A stretch of DNA of 16,116 bases from JACRPZ01 sp040758255 (lineage in GTDB: Bacteria > Nitrospirota > Thermodesulfovibrionia > UBA6902): contig JBFLVX010000040.1 of assembly GCA_040758255.1 (NCBI GenBank), forward strand, positions 1-16,116. The letters are read 5' to 3'. The notes under the pieces are model-generated. The model did no database searches and was not told the DNA's origin. It saw only the letters and a list, made by a program, of their open reading frames with translations. Positions 1 through 6,839 of this stretch are shown one piece after another. Within the stretch, counting starts at the first letter, position 1; each line of letters starts with the position of its first letter. The position numbers and the translations under genes are program-made.

Positions 1-261
1 AAATTAGTTGTTATACTTGACCTGAAATTAGGAGACGTGGACGGCCTTGAGGTGCTGAAATCCATACGGGCCAAATATCCTACAAAGCCGGTCGTGCTCG
101 TGACCGGATATAAGGAGGCTATGGAAGACAGCATCGAGAAAGGCATGAAGGTAGGAGCATACACCTGCCTGTACAAACCTTTTGTGGCGGATGCGCTGAT
201 TGAATCCATTGAAGAGATAAGCATTATGAAACGCCGCGCGGTGCTCAAAGAGAAATATTAG
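1..261 (+). CDS. Response regulator receiver domain protein, 3' part only
   Basis: This is the C-terminal part of a CheY-like receiver domain; the reading frame is open to the first base of the window, so the 5' end is missing. The visible fragment (86 residues) starts at the beta-3 strand, with the phospho-acceptor Asp in the motif VILDLKLGDVDG (Asp codon 19-21). The conserved Thr of beta-4 (VLVTGY) and the conserved Lys of beta-5 (LYKPF) follow. No DNA-binding or enzymatic output follows: the protein stops about 20 residues after the KP motif, so it is either a stand-alone receiver or the end of a larger protein with a C-terminal receiver, for example a hybrid kinase. It lies 18 nt upstream of the next signalling gene on the same strand, which suggests one operon with the kinase and HD-GYP genes. 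Start codon and full domain composition cannot be known from here. Confidence 0.88.
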   Translation, partial: KLVVILDLKLGDVDGLEVLKSIRAKYPTKPVVLVTGYKEAMEDSIEKGMKVGAYTCLYKPFVADALIESIEEISIMKRRAVLKEKY

Positions 262-279
262 CACGGGAGAATCCGGATC

Positions 280-1614
280 ATGACAACGGACAAGTCCAGC
301 ATTCTGATAATTGACGATGACGCCAATCTGAGAAAAACCCTTACGGACATTCTCACGGTCAAAGGATATAAGACCCTCGCGGCAGAAAACGGCGCAGAGG
401 GGCTGTCGCTGTTAAGGCAGCATACGGTTCATCTGGCACTTATTGACCTTCGCCTGCCGGACATTTCCGGACTCGATGTATTGAACAGGATCAGGGCCGA
501 TCATCCGCATACAGAGGCGATCATCCTGACCGGAAACGCCACACTTGATTCAGCCATAGAGGCAACTAATAAGGGGGCATTTACCTATCTGCAGAAGCCG
601 TACGACATTGACCAGCTGATTTTGCATATAAGGCACGCGATTGAAAAACAGCAGGCAGACGAGAAGATCAGGCAATACCAGGAGCATCTTGAAGATCTTG
701 TGAGAGAAAGGACTGCGGAACTGGAGAAGGAAGTAACTGATCGGAAGTGTGCAGAGAAAGAGATTGTCAAGCTGAATGAGGATATGAGAAAGCGGATCAT
801 GGAACTTGAGGAGGCCAAGATACTGGCTGACGCGGGCATCAGGGCGCGTGGCGCTTTTCTGGCCAATATCTCGCATGAGCTGATAACGCCGCTCAATTCC
901 ATAATAGGGTTTTCGCAGATACTCCTCGACGGCCTCGGCGGTCAGATGAACGAACAGCAGAGAGACTATGCGGAATTGATCCTGCAAGGCGGAAACCGGC
1001 TTCATGAGACCCTCAAGGAGATAGTACAGTTTGCCGGAATGGAAGCGGGTCAGTTGCAGTTCCGCGTGGACCGCTTCCTTCTCAATGACCTCCTGAAATC
1101 CTCTCTTGACGCTCTCAAAAAGAAGGCGGCCGTACAGGGCGTTGCCCTTTCGTTGGAAGTCGGATTGCCGCAAGAGACCGAGATCGAGGCGGATCGTGGA
1201 AAGCTTAAGCAAGTATTGTTTAACCTTCTCGATAACGCCGTCAAGTTCACGCCTGCGGGCGGCTCTGTCCGCGTTGCTGCGCGGCTTGTTGACAGCTCCT
1301 GGCTCATAGCTCATGGTAAAATTGGGGTAAGCAGTGAGCCATCAGCCATGAACTATGAACCCGGCAGAAAGTTCGTTGAAGTTTCTGTCGCTGACACCGG
1401 CATCGGGATCAAAGAGGAGGATATGCCGAGACTTTTTCAACCATTCCAGCAGCTTGAATCGCCTTATACCAAGACATATAAAGGCACAGGGCTCGGCCTT
1501 ATGCTGGCGCAAGAACTGTTAAAACTTCACAACGGCACGATATGGGCAGAGAGCGAATACGGGAAAGGGAGTAAATTTACGTTTGTGATACCAGCCATGA
1601 GAGGCAACCTATGA
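280..1614 (+). CDS. Hybrid REC-histidine kinase (cytoplasmic)
   Basis: A 444-residue soluble kinase with an N-terminal receiver. REC is at about residues 7-122 (acidic pair D12/D13, phospho-acceptor D56, T84, K106). A coiled coil follows at about 123-190. The HisKA H-box has H199 in NISHELITPLN, where the usual Arg after HEL is Ile. HATPase_c has N-box NLLDNAVKF (about 315-323), G1 box ADTGIGI (about 371-377) and G2 box KGTGLGL (about 401-407). No membrane segments are seen. REC at the N-terminus of a kinase usually lets the protein take phosphate from, or be gated by, another kinase. Residues about 339-361, between N-box and G1 box, are an in-frame insertion encoded by an imperfect palindrome (see repeat 1299-1363). 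The start ATG at 280 has GGGAG about 12 nt upstream. The stop overlaps the next ATG (ATGA), indicating translational coupling to the HD-GYP gene. Confidence 0.93.
   Translation: MTTDKSSILIIDDDANLRKTLTDILTVKGYKTLAAENGAEGLSLLRQHTVHLALIDLRLPDISGLDVLNRIRADHPHTEAIILTGNATLDSAIEATNKGAFTYLQKPYDIDQLILHIRHAIEKQQADEKIRQYQEHLEDLVRERTAELEKEVTDRKCAEKEIVKLNEDMRKRIMELEEAKILADAGIRARGAFLANISHELITPLNSIIGFSQILLDGLGGQMNEQQRDYAELILQGGNRLHETLKEIVQFAGMEAGQLQFRVDRFLLNDLLKSSLDALKKKAAVQGVALSLEVGLPQETEIEADRGKLKQVLFNLLDNAVKFTPAGGSVRVAARLVDSSWLIAHGKIGVSSEPSAMNYEPGRKFVEVSVADTGIGIKEEDMPRLFQPFQQLESPYTKTYKGTGLGLMLAQELLKLHNGTIWAESEYGKGSKFTFVIPAMRGNL
1299..1363 (+). repeat. Palindromic mini-insert inside the kinase ATPase domain
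   Basis: Two arms, 1299-1316 and 1346-1363, are inverted copies of each other matching at 15 of 18 positions (left arm CTGGCTCATAGCTCATGG), separated by 29 nt. They are translated in frame as part of the kinase. The encoded stretch, about residues 339-361 including WLIAHG and AMNYEPG, interrupts what is otherwise a continuous strand region between RLVD and KFVEVSVADTG of the HATPase domain. This looks like a short dispersed palindromic element that landed in a tolerated surface loop. Whether other genomic copies exist cannot be seen here. Confidence 0.6.
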
Positions 1615-3128
1615 ATAATAAACCGAGAATACTGTGCGTTGATGACGAGACGGCAAATCTCAAACTCCTTGGGGCAATGCTTGCGCCGAGGGGGTATGAG
1701 ATCATCAAGGCTGAAAACGGCATGACAGCTCTCGAAAAGATTAATGAAGGCGGGGTTGACCTCATACTGCTTGATGTTATGATGCCGGGCATAAACGGAT
1801 ACGAGGTCTGCAGGAAGGTCAAGGGAGATAATAAGCTTAAGAGCATACCTGTTGTCATGATAACCGCATTGCAATCCAAAGAAGACAGGATAAATAGCAT
1901 AGAGGCGGGGGCAGAAGACTTTATTTCAAAGCCCTTTGATCAGGCAGAAGTTTTAGCCCGGATAAAGATGCTGCTGAATGTTAAGGAACTGAATGAGAGC
2001 CTGACACTCGCATACTCAAACATCAACTATCTGATGCATTTCGGAGAGCAGGTAGTCATGGCCTTTGATCCGCTGAATTTTGATTTTGCTTCAAATCTCG
2101 ACGGGATAATAACACAGATCATCAGGCAGCATGAGGATACAATACACAAGCCCGGAATGGTCGTAGTCGGCATATCCAAGGGCCCTCAGGAGCGGCAATG
2201 GATAAAGTACGAATTCAGAAAAGCGGGAATCCATAAAGAGGAACTGGATATCTCTTCCAACAAGTGTTTAGTGACCAATGGTGAGAAACCGGTTATGGTC
2301 TTTGTAAACAGCAGAGATATGGATTCATCCATCAATCATCCGATTATCAGGCTTCTGCGCTCTATGGGAAATGAGATATCCAATATGGTGAGTTATCACA
2401 GCAGAAAGCTATGCGTTCACGCTATTAATTACGGAAAAGATGTTACTGAGTATGATTCATCCGTACTGAATAGCCTTGTGATGCAGATGCTTTATCTGAA
2501 TTCACTCTCAACCCAGGTAAAAGAGATTGACAGCGCCTTTGCATATACGGTTCATGCGCTTGCGCGCGCCGCGGAAGCGAATGATGAAGATACGGGAGAC
2601 CACATTCTGAGGGTAGGCGAGTACTGCGCTATCATTGCAGAAGAGCTTGGCATGAACGAAAAATTTGCCGGCATCATAAAACTTCAGGCGATCATGCATG
2701 ATGTAGGCAAGATACATATTCATCCTGACATACTCAGAAAGCCGGGAAAGCTGACCGCAGAGGAATTTGAAGCAGTAAAGATGCATACAACCTACGGGGC
2801 AAAGATATTAGGCGATCATGTACGGCTGACTTTGGCAAAGGAGATAGCCATTTCGCATCACGAAAGATGGGACGGAAGCGGATATCCGAACGGCTTAAAG
2901 GGCGAAGAAGTGCCTGTCTCAGGCAGGATAATGAACATTGCAGACCAGTATGACGCCCTCAGAACACGCCGTGTCTACAAGCCGGCCTTTGATCATGAAA
3001 CGACCTGCCGGATAATCACTGAAGGAGACGGCAGGACCATGCCGCATCACTTCGACCCCAAAGTGCTTGCCGCCTTCAGGCAGACCGCCTCAAAATTTGA
3101 AGAGATATATGAAAGGATGAAGGGGTGA
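1611..3128 (+). CDS. REC/HD-GYP response regulator, predicted c-di-GMP phosphodiesterase
   Basis: A 505-residue RpfG-like protein. REC is at residues about 5-122 (D11/D12, phospho-acceptor D55 in LLLDVMMPG, T85, K107). HD-GYP is at about 315-500, with the HD pair H363/D364 in IMHDVGK, the motif HHERWDGSGYPNGLKGEEVP (H416/H417, GYP 424-426) and the downstream ADQYDAL. All metal-binding signatures expected of an active c-di-GMP phosphodiesterase are present. Family knowledge says such enzymes hydrolyse c-di-GMP to pGpG or GMP when their receiver is phosphorylated. Between the two domains lies a linker of roughly 180 residues (about 125-305) that I do not recognise; it includes strand-like VVVGIS and VMVFVNS and may be a separate sensory or interaction domain. 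The start ATG overlaps the stop of the upstream kinase, so that kinase is the likely phosphodonor. Confidence 0.93.
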   Translation: MNNKPRILCVDDETANLKLLGAMLAPRGYEIIKAENGMTALEKINEGGVDLILLDVMMPGINGYEVCRKVKGDNKLKSIPVVMITALQSKEDRINSIEAGAEDFISKPFDQAEVLARIKMLLNVKELNESLTLAYSNINYLMHFGEQVVMAFDPLNFDFASNLDGIITQIIRQHEDTIHKPGMVVVGISKGPQERQWIKYEFRKAGIHKEELDISSNKCLVTNGEKPVMVFVNSRDMDSSINHPIIRLLRSMGNEISNMVSYHSRKLCVHAINYGKDVTEYDSSVLNSLVMQMLYLNSLSTQVKEIDSAFAYTVHALARAAEANDEDTGDHILRVGEYCAIIAEELGMNEKFAGIIKLQAIMHDVGKIHIHPDILRKPGKLTAEEFEAVKMHTTYGAKILGDHVRLTLAKEIAISHHERWDGSGYPNGLKGEEVPVSGRIMNIADQYDALRTRRVYKPAFDHETTCRIITEGDGRTMPHHFDPKVLAAFRQTASKFEEIYERMKG

Positions 3129-3148
3129 GGATAAGTAAAGTAAAAAAT

Positions 3149-3234
3149 TGGCGGAGGAGGTAGGATTCGAACCCACGGAGCTTTCGCTCAACGGTTTTCA
3201 AGACCGCCGCCATCGGCCACTCGGCCACTCCTCC
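3149..3234 (-). tRNA. tRNA-Ser (anticodon UGA)
   Basis: Read on the minus strand, this is an 86-nt class II tRNA. The acceptor stem GGAGGAG (3234-3228) pairs with CTCCTCC (3159-3153), the D-arm region is GCCGAGTGG, and the anticodon loop is CTTGAAA with anticodon TGA (3200-3198). A long variable arm folds around GAGCGAAAGCTC, and the T-loop region is GGTTCGAATCC. The discriminator is G and the 3' CCA is encoded (3151-3149). The long variable arm plus UGA identifies serine. A run of six T follows two bases after the CCA on the transcribed strand and may aid termination. It lies 55 nt downstream of serS in the same direction, so the two may be co-transcribed. Confidence 0.96.
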
Positions 3235-3289
3235 ACTAAAACAAATAGAAACTTAGAAGTAAGAAGTAAATATAACTATCTGTAATCTT

Positions 3290-4576
3290 TCACTTCTTGT
3301 TTATCTTTTCTATTCCCATATAAGGCCTGAGAACTTCGGGTATTATAACAGAACCATCCTCCTGCTGGAAATTCTCAAGTATCGCGGCAAACGTCCTTCC
3401 CACGGCAAGTCCTGAGCCATTCAATGTATGGACGAACTCTGTTCCCTTCTTGCCCTCTGTCTTGAACCTTATATCAGCCCTTCTCGCCTGAAAGGACTCA
3501 AAGTTAGAGCAGGACGATATCTCCCTGTACTTCTTCTGCGCTGGAAACCAGACCTCAAGGTCATATGTCTTTGCCGCTGAAAAGCCCATGTCTCCGGTGC
3601 ATAAGCTGATAACTCTGTAAGGCAGCCCAAGCCTCTTCAGAACCTCTTCAGCATTATTTGTAAGGGTTTCAAGTTCATCATAAGACCCTTCGGGTTTTAC
3701 AAATTTAACCAACTCAATTTTATTAAACTGGTGCTGCCTTATAAGCCCCCTTGTGTCCTTGCCGTAAGAACCTGCCTCGCGTCTGAAACATGGTGTATAC
3801 GCAGTGTAGTAAATCGGGAGATCATCTCCGCTGAGTATCTCCTCCCTGTGAATATTGGTTACAGGAACTTCTGCTGTCGGGATGAGAAGAAAACCCTTTG
3901 TATCTCCTTCTTCAAGCTTAAAAAGGTCGCTTTCAAACTTCGGCAGTTGCCCCGTGCCTGTCATGGCTTCACGGTTCACAAGCACAGGAGGCATTACTTC
4001 AGTGTAGCCATGCTCCTTTGTGTGCAGGTCTACCATGAAATTTATGAGCGCCCTCTCAAGGCTCGCTCCGCCGCCTTTGTAAATTACAAAACGCGCGCCC
4101 GCGATCTTGCTTGCCCTGTCAAAGTCGAGTATTCCGAGAGATTCGCCTATATCCCAGTGGTTCTTCGGCTCAAACGAGAACTCCGGGATATTCCCCCATC
4201 TTCTTACTTCAACATTGTCATTCTCATCTCTGCCGACAGGCACTGATTCATGAGGGATATTCGGTATCAATAAGAGCTCATTTTTGGCAAGTATCTCAAG
4301 CTCCCTTAACTCCGCTTCTCTCTCCGCTGTCAATTCAGATACCTTCCTTGCCTTCTCAAGTAGTTCAGAAGAATCCCCGCCCTCTTTCTTCAGTTTGCCT
4401 ATCTCCTGCGAAAGCCTGTTCCTCTTCTGCCTGTCATCCTCAACAGCCATAAGCAGGTTCCTTCTCTTAGCCTCGATAACGAGGAATTTATCAAGAACAG
4501 AGGTATCCTCAGAGCGCTTTTTCAGCGCATCAATCACCTTGTCCGTATTGTCTCTTACCAGTCTTATATCAAGCAT
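3290..4576 (-). CDS. serS: Serine--tRNA ligase
   Basis: A 428-residue class II aminoacyl-tRNA synthetase of normal length for the family; it charges tRNA-Ser (and tRNA-Sec where present) with serine in the cytoplasm. The N-terminal about 110 residues form the tRNA-binding antiparallel coiled coil, beginning MLDIRLVRDN and rich in Lys/Glu. Class II motif 2 is visible as FRREAGSYGKDTRG, followed by RQHQFNKIE. Motif 3 is visible as NGSGLAVGRT near the C-terminus, and the serine-site stretch EISSCSNFESFQARR is also present. The ATG at 4576 matches the conserved family N-terminus. There is no clear Shine-Dalgarno sequence, and a TATAAT-like -10 at 4592-4587 sits only about 10 nt upstream, suggesting a very short or absent 5' leader. 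tRNA-Ser(UGA), one of its substrates, follows in the same direction. Confidence 0.98.
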   Translation of the reverse strand: MLDIRLVRDNTDKVIDALKKRSEDTSVLDKFLVIEAKRRNLLMAVEDDRQKRNRLSQEIGKLKKEGGDSSELLEKARKVSELTAEREAELRELEILAKNELLLIPNIPHESVPVGRDENDNVEVRRWGNIPEFSFEPKNHWDIGESLGILDFDRASKIAGARFVIYKGGGASLERALINFMVDLHTKEHGYTEVMPPVLVNREAMTGTGQLPKFESDLFKLEEGDTKGFLLIPTAEVPVTNIHREEILSGDDLPIYYTAYTPCFRREAGSYGKDTRGLIRQHQFNKIELVKFVKPEGSYDELETLTNNAEEVLKRLGLPYRVISLCTGDMGFSAAKTYDLEVWFPAQKKYREISSCSNFESFQARRADIRFKTEGKKGTEFVHTLNGSGLAVGRTFAAILENFQQEDGSVIIPEVLRPYMGIEKINKK

Positions 4577-4586
4577 AATTCAAATA

Positions 4587-4617
4587 ATTATAAAATCTTA
4601 ATGGTTTTTCCGGTAAA
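4587..4617 (-). promoter_or_regulatory. Probable serS promoter, short or no leader
   Basis: On the minus strand a perfect TATAAT -10 box occupies 4592-4587. A weak -35 candidate, TTTACC at 4617-4612, lies 19 nt upstream (TTACCG gives an 18-nt spacer). Transcription would begin around 4580, only a few bases before the serS ATG at 4576. The region is AT-rich and lies between two divergent genes. The -10 is strong; the -35 is a weak match. Confidence 0.42.
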
Positions 4618-4624
4618 ACTAATT

Positions 4625-4633
4625 TGTTATAAT
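4625..4633 (+). promoter_or_regulatory. Extended -10 promoter of the M23 peptidase gene
   Basis: TGTTATAAT is an extended -10 element (TGn followed by a perfect TATAAT). No convincing -35 is present, as is usual for extended -10 promoters. The expected transcription start, about 4640, is only about 2 nt before the TTG at 4642 that opens the signal-peptide reading frame, so the mRNA would be leaderless or nearly so. Confidence 0.42.
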
Positions 4634-4641
4634 ACAACACC

Positions 4642-5472
4642 TTGCTATTAAAGTTCATTCATAAATTTTTACTTCTTTTTCTTCTTATCCTGCCTCCCTG
4701 CTCCCATGCTTTTAATATCAACGTACAACCCAAAGAGATATTCCCCGGCGATGTAATATTCTTGAAGCTCACATCTGATGAAGCCTCTCTCCCTGAGGCT
4801 CTCTTTCGCGGCAAAGAGATAAAATTCTACAAACTTCAAGGCAATGAATACGGCGCGCTTGTGCCTGTTGACATAAACACGCCGCCTGATGATTACAGCA
4901 TAGATCTAAAATCAGGCATAAGCCTTAGCGTCAAGGTAAAACCCTACGCATTCCCAACAAAGAAGATAACCCTGCCTGAAGAAAAAGTAACGCTCAGCCA
5001 TGAGGACAGCATTAGGGTAGAAAAAGAGTACCTCATGCAGGAAGAGATATGGAAATATGCCACTGAAAAGTCATGGGGCGGAAGATTCATATCACCAGCC
5101 GATTCAGCCGTCTCTGAAAAATTCGGAGTAAAACGCATCATGAATGAGAAGAAAAATTCTGTGCATCTCGGTATTGACATGAAGGGCAAGATCGGCGCTC
5201 CGGTAAGGGCGATAAATTCCGGCAGGGTCGTACTGCGTGCAGATCTCTTTTACGGCGGCAATACTGTGATAATAGATCACGGCATGGGGCTACTCTCAGT
5301 ATACATGCACCTCTCAGGCTTTAATGTTGAGAGCGGCGCTGAGGTGGCGAAAGGGGATTTGATAGGGGTCGTCGGCATGACAGGCAGGGCAACAGGCCCG
5401 CACCTTCACATGAGCGTAAAACTTCAGGGCGTGAGCATAAACCCAGAAGCGCTTATGAGGCTGGAGTTTTGA
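4642..5472 (+). CDS. Secreted M23-family (LytM-type) zinc metallopeptidase
   Basis: A 276-residue exported peptidoglycan endopeptidase-like protein. Residues 1-23 form a signal peptide (a Lys/His-containing start, a Leu-rich core, then SHA before the mature FNINV), most like a signal peptidase I site; the Cys at 20 does not sit in a good lipobox. Residues about 24-105 form an all-beta N-terminal domain, and the M23 catalytic domain covers about 145-276. Zinc and catalytic residues are in place: H175 and D179 in HLGID, H223 in YMHLS, and H254/H256 in GPHLHM. The family cleaves cross-links in the cell wall, or acts as an amidase activator when degenerate; here the ligands are intact. The start is a TTG. 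An in-frame TAA lies 12 nt upstream and no ATG precedes the signal peptide, so TTG is the only start that keeps the leader. Gene order gives no further hint of its role. Confidence 0.9.
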   Translation: MLLKFIHKFLLLFLLILPPCSHAFNINVQPKEIFPGDVIFLKLTSDEASLPEALFRGKEIKFYKLQGNEYGALVPVDINTPPDDYSIDLKSGISLSVKVKPYAFPTKKITLPEEKVTLSHEDSIRVEKEYLMQEEIWKYATEKSWGGRFISPADSAVSEKFGVKRIMNEKKNSVHLGIDMKGKIGAPVRAINSGRVVLRADLFYGGNTVIIDHGMGLLSVYMHLSGFNVESGAEVAKGDLIGVVGMTGRATGPHLHMSVKLQGVSINPEALMRLEF

Positions 5473-5633
5473 TATGATCTATCGTTAAGATTTATCCGGA
5501 ATCCTCTATTTTTGCACTGTGCGTCTCAGGCAAATTCAATGACATATGGGCTTAAGCAGGGTTAGGTTAAAACGTGTTGTTCCCGCGATAGATGACACCC
5601 TTTTTTCTGACTTGAGCTTCAATATAAGAAGTC
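5473..5633. other. Convergent intergenic spacer
   Basis: About 160 bases between the ends of the M23 gene (+) and the haem/GGDEF gene (-). I see no strong hairpin with a T-tract, no RNA gene and no convincing coding frame. A short open frame starting at 5546 runs into the GGDEF gene on the opposite strand and shows no protein-like features. Confidence 0.5.
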
Positions 5634-6839
5634 TTATCCAACAAAGACCTCCACCCTGTTGCGGCCTCTATTCTTTGCACTGTATAGAGCTTTATCCGAT
5701 TGCTGAAGGATCGTTTCGTATGTCGTCGTAGGGCTGCCTGTTGCCGAGGCTATCCCAAGGCTTACGGTGACAACATTTAGAGGCGGGGACTCTATATGAG
5801 AGAGCTTCATATCTTGAATATTGGCCCTGATATTCTCTGCGAGGAGTCGCGCTGCCTCCAGCGAGGTGTCGGGCAGCAACACAACGAACTCCTCCCCGCC
5901 GTATCTTGCGCAGAAATCACCGGGACGCTTTACCGTATTCTTAATCTCTTGTGCAACTGTTTTAAGGCATTCATCGCCATCCGCGTGGCCGTAAGTGTCG
6001 TTATACAGCTTGAAATGGTCTATGTCAATCATAAGGACGGAGAGAGGGCTCTTCTCTCTTGCGCTGCGCCTGAATTCAGACTCTATCCGTTCCATGAAGG
6101 CGCGCCGGTTCGGAATATCGGTCAGGGCGTCAACGACAGCCTGCTTCTGAATCACCTCATAAGATTTATTAAGCTTCATCATAAACAGGGTTATTCCAAG
6201 CAAACCGAACAGTCCTATAATAAGATGCCCTGCTATCATGACGGTCAAGTGATCCATTTCACGCACCGGAGTAATTATGCTGATTCCGCCTCTTATATCT
6301 CCTTCTTTGTATCCCTGCTTTTCATGGCATTTTAAGCATGCTTTCTCCACTTTTAGTGGAGCCATATAAAAGAATCTCGTCTTGTCAGCGTCTTTGATAA
6401 ATTGTCCGACCTCAGTCGCACCATCTTCAAAAGATTTCAGCGCCTTCTGCTCGCGTGGATTCGGACTATTATCTGGACGAATCGGCTTCAGGCTTGTAAC
6501 ATGGATCCGCATATTCCCCATTTTTGTAACAAGCTCCGCTATCTGCCTTGTCATGTATGCCGGATTGATTTTGGTAAGGGTCAGATCTTTGCTAACCTTT
6601 ATGTCTCTGTTAGGGTCATCAAGATATGGATTGGGAGGAGTCTCTTTTGTTACAGGCACATATACTCCGCCATGTTCGGAATTCCATTGTCTTGTAATTA
6701 ATATCTGATCGAACAATACCCGCGTGGTGCCCAATATCAGTTCCTTACGCGTCTGCTCCGAGTCATAATACTGGTACATAAAAGAGGCTGATAGAATTAT
6801 CAGCCATACAATGCTTAAGAATAACGCCTGCCGTTTCAT
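5634..6839 (-). CDS. Membrane diguanylate cyclase with periplasmic c-type haem sensor (DUF3365-GGDEF)
   Basis: A 401-residue sensor enzyme predicted to make c-di-GMP from two GTP. Residues about 6-24 form a membrane anchor. Residues about 26-195 are a periplasmic domain of the DUF3365/Tll0287-like type carrying a CxxCH motif (C168, C171, H172) for covalent haem c. A second membrane helix is at about 197-221, and the GGDEF domain is at about 233-400. The active site is RYGGEEFVVLLP (GGEEF 314-318). An inhibitory RxxD site, RPGD (305-308), lies exactly five residues before it, so the enzyme should be active and product-inhibited. The haem domain family is thought to sense redox state or small gaseous ligands. 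Its ATG overlaps the stop of the upstream HD-GYP gene by four bases (ATGA), so synthase and predicted phosphodiesterase are translationally coupled. It is the last gene of the array. Confidence 0.92.
   Translation of the reverse strand: MKRQALFLSIVWLIILSASFMYQYYDSEQTRKELILGTTRVLFDQILITRQWNSEHGGVYVPVTKETPPNPYLDDPNRDIKVSKDLTLTKINPAYMTRQIAELVTKMGNMRIHVTSLKPIRPDNSPNPREQKALKSFEDGATEVGQFIKDADKTRFFYMAPLKVEKACLKCHEKQGYKEGDIRGGISIITPVREMDHLTVMIAGHLIIGLFGLLGITLFMMKLNKSYEVIQKQAVVDALTDIPNRRAFMERIESEFRRSAREKSPLSVLMIDIDHFKLYNDTYGHADGDECLKTVAQEIKNTVKRPGDFCARYGGEEFVVLLPDTSLEAARLLAENIRANIQDMKLSHIESPPLNVVTVSLGIASATGSPTTTYETILQQSDKALYSAKNRGRNRVEVFVG

Noticed and set aside
550..1314. Minus-strand open frame of 254 codons inside the REC-kinase gene
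   Set aside because: It is antisense to a clear kinase with every motif in order; the long frame reflects codon bias.
3240..3289. AGAAGTA-like short direct repeats between serS and the tRNA
   Set aside because: They are too short and degenerate in AT-rich DNA to call a repeat element; no hairpin or T-tract shows a terminator.
5796..6335. Plus-strand open frame of 179 codons
   Set aside because: It is antisense to the GGDEF domain and has no protein-like features.
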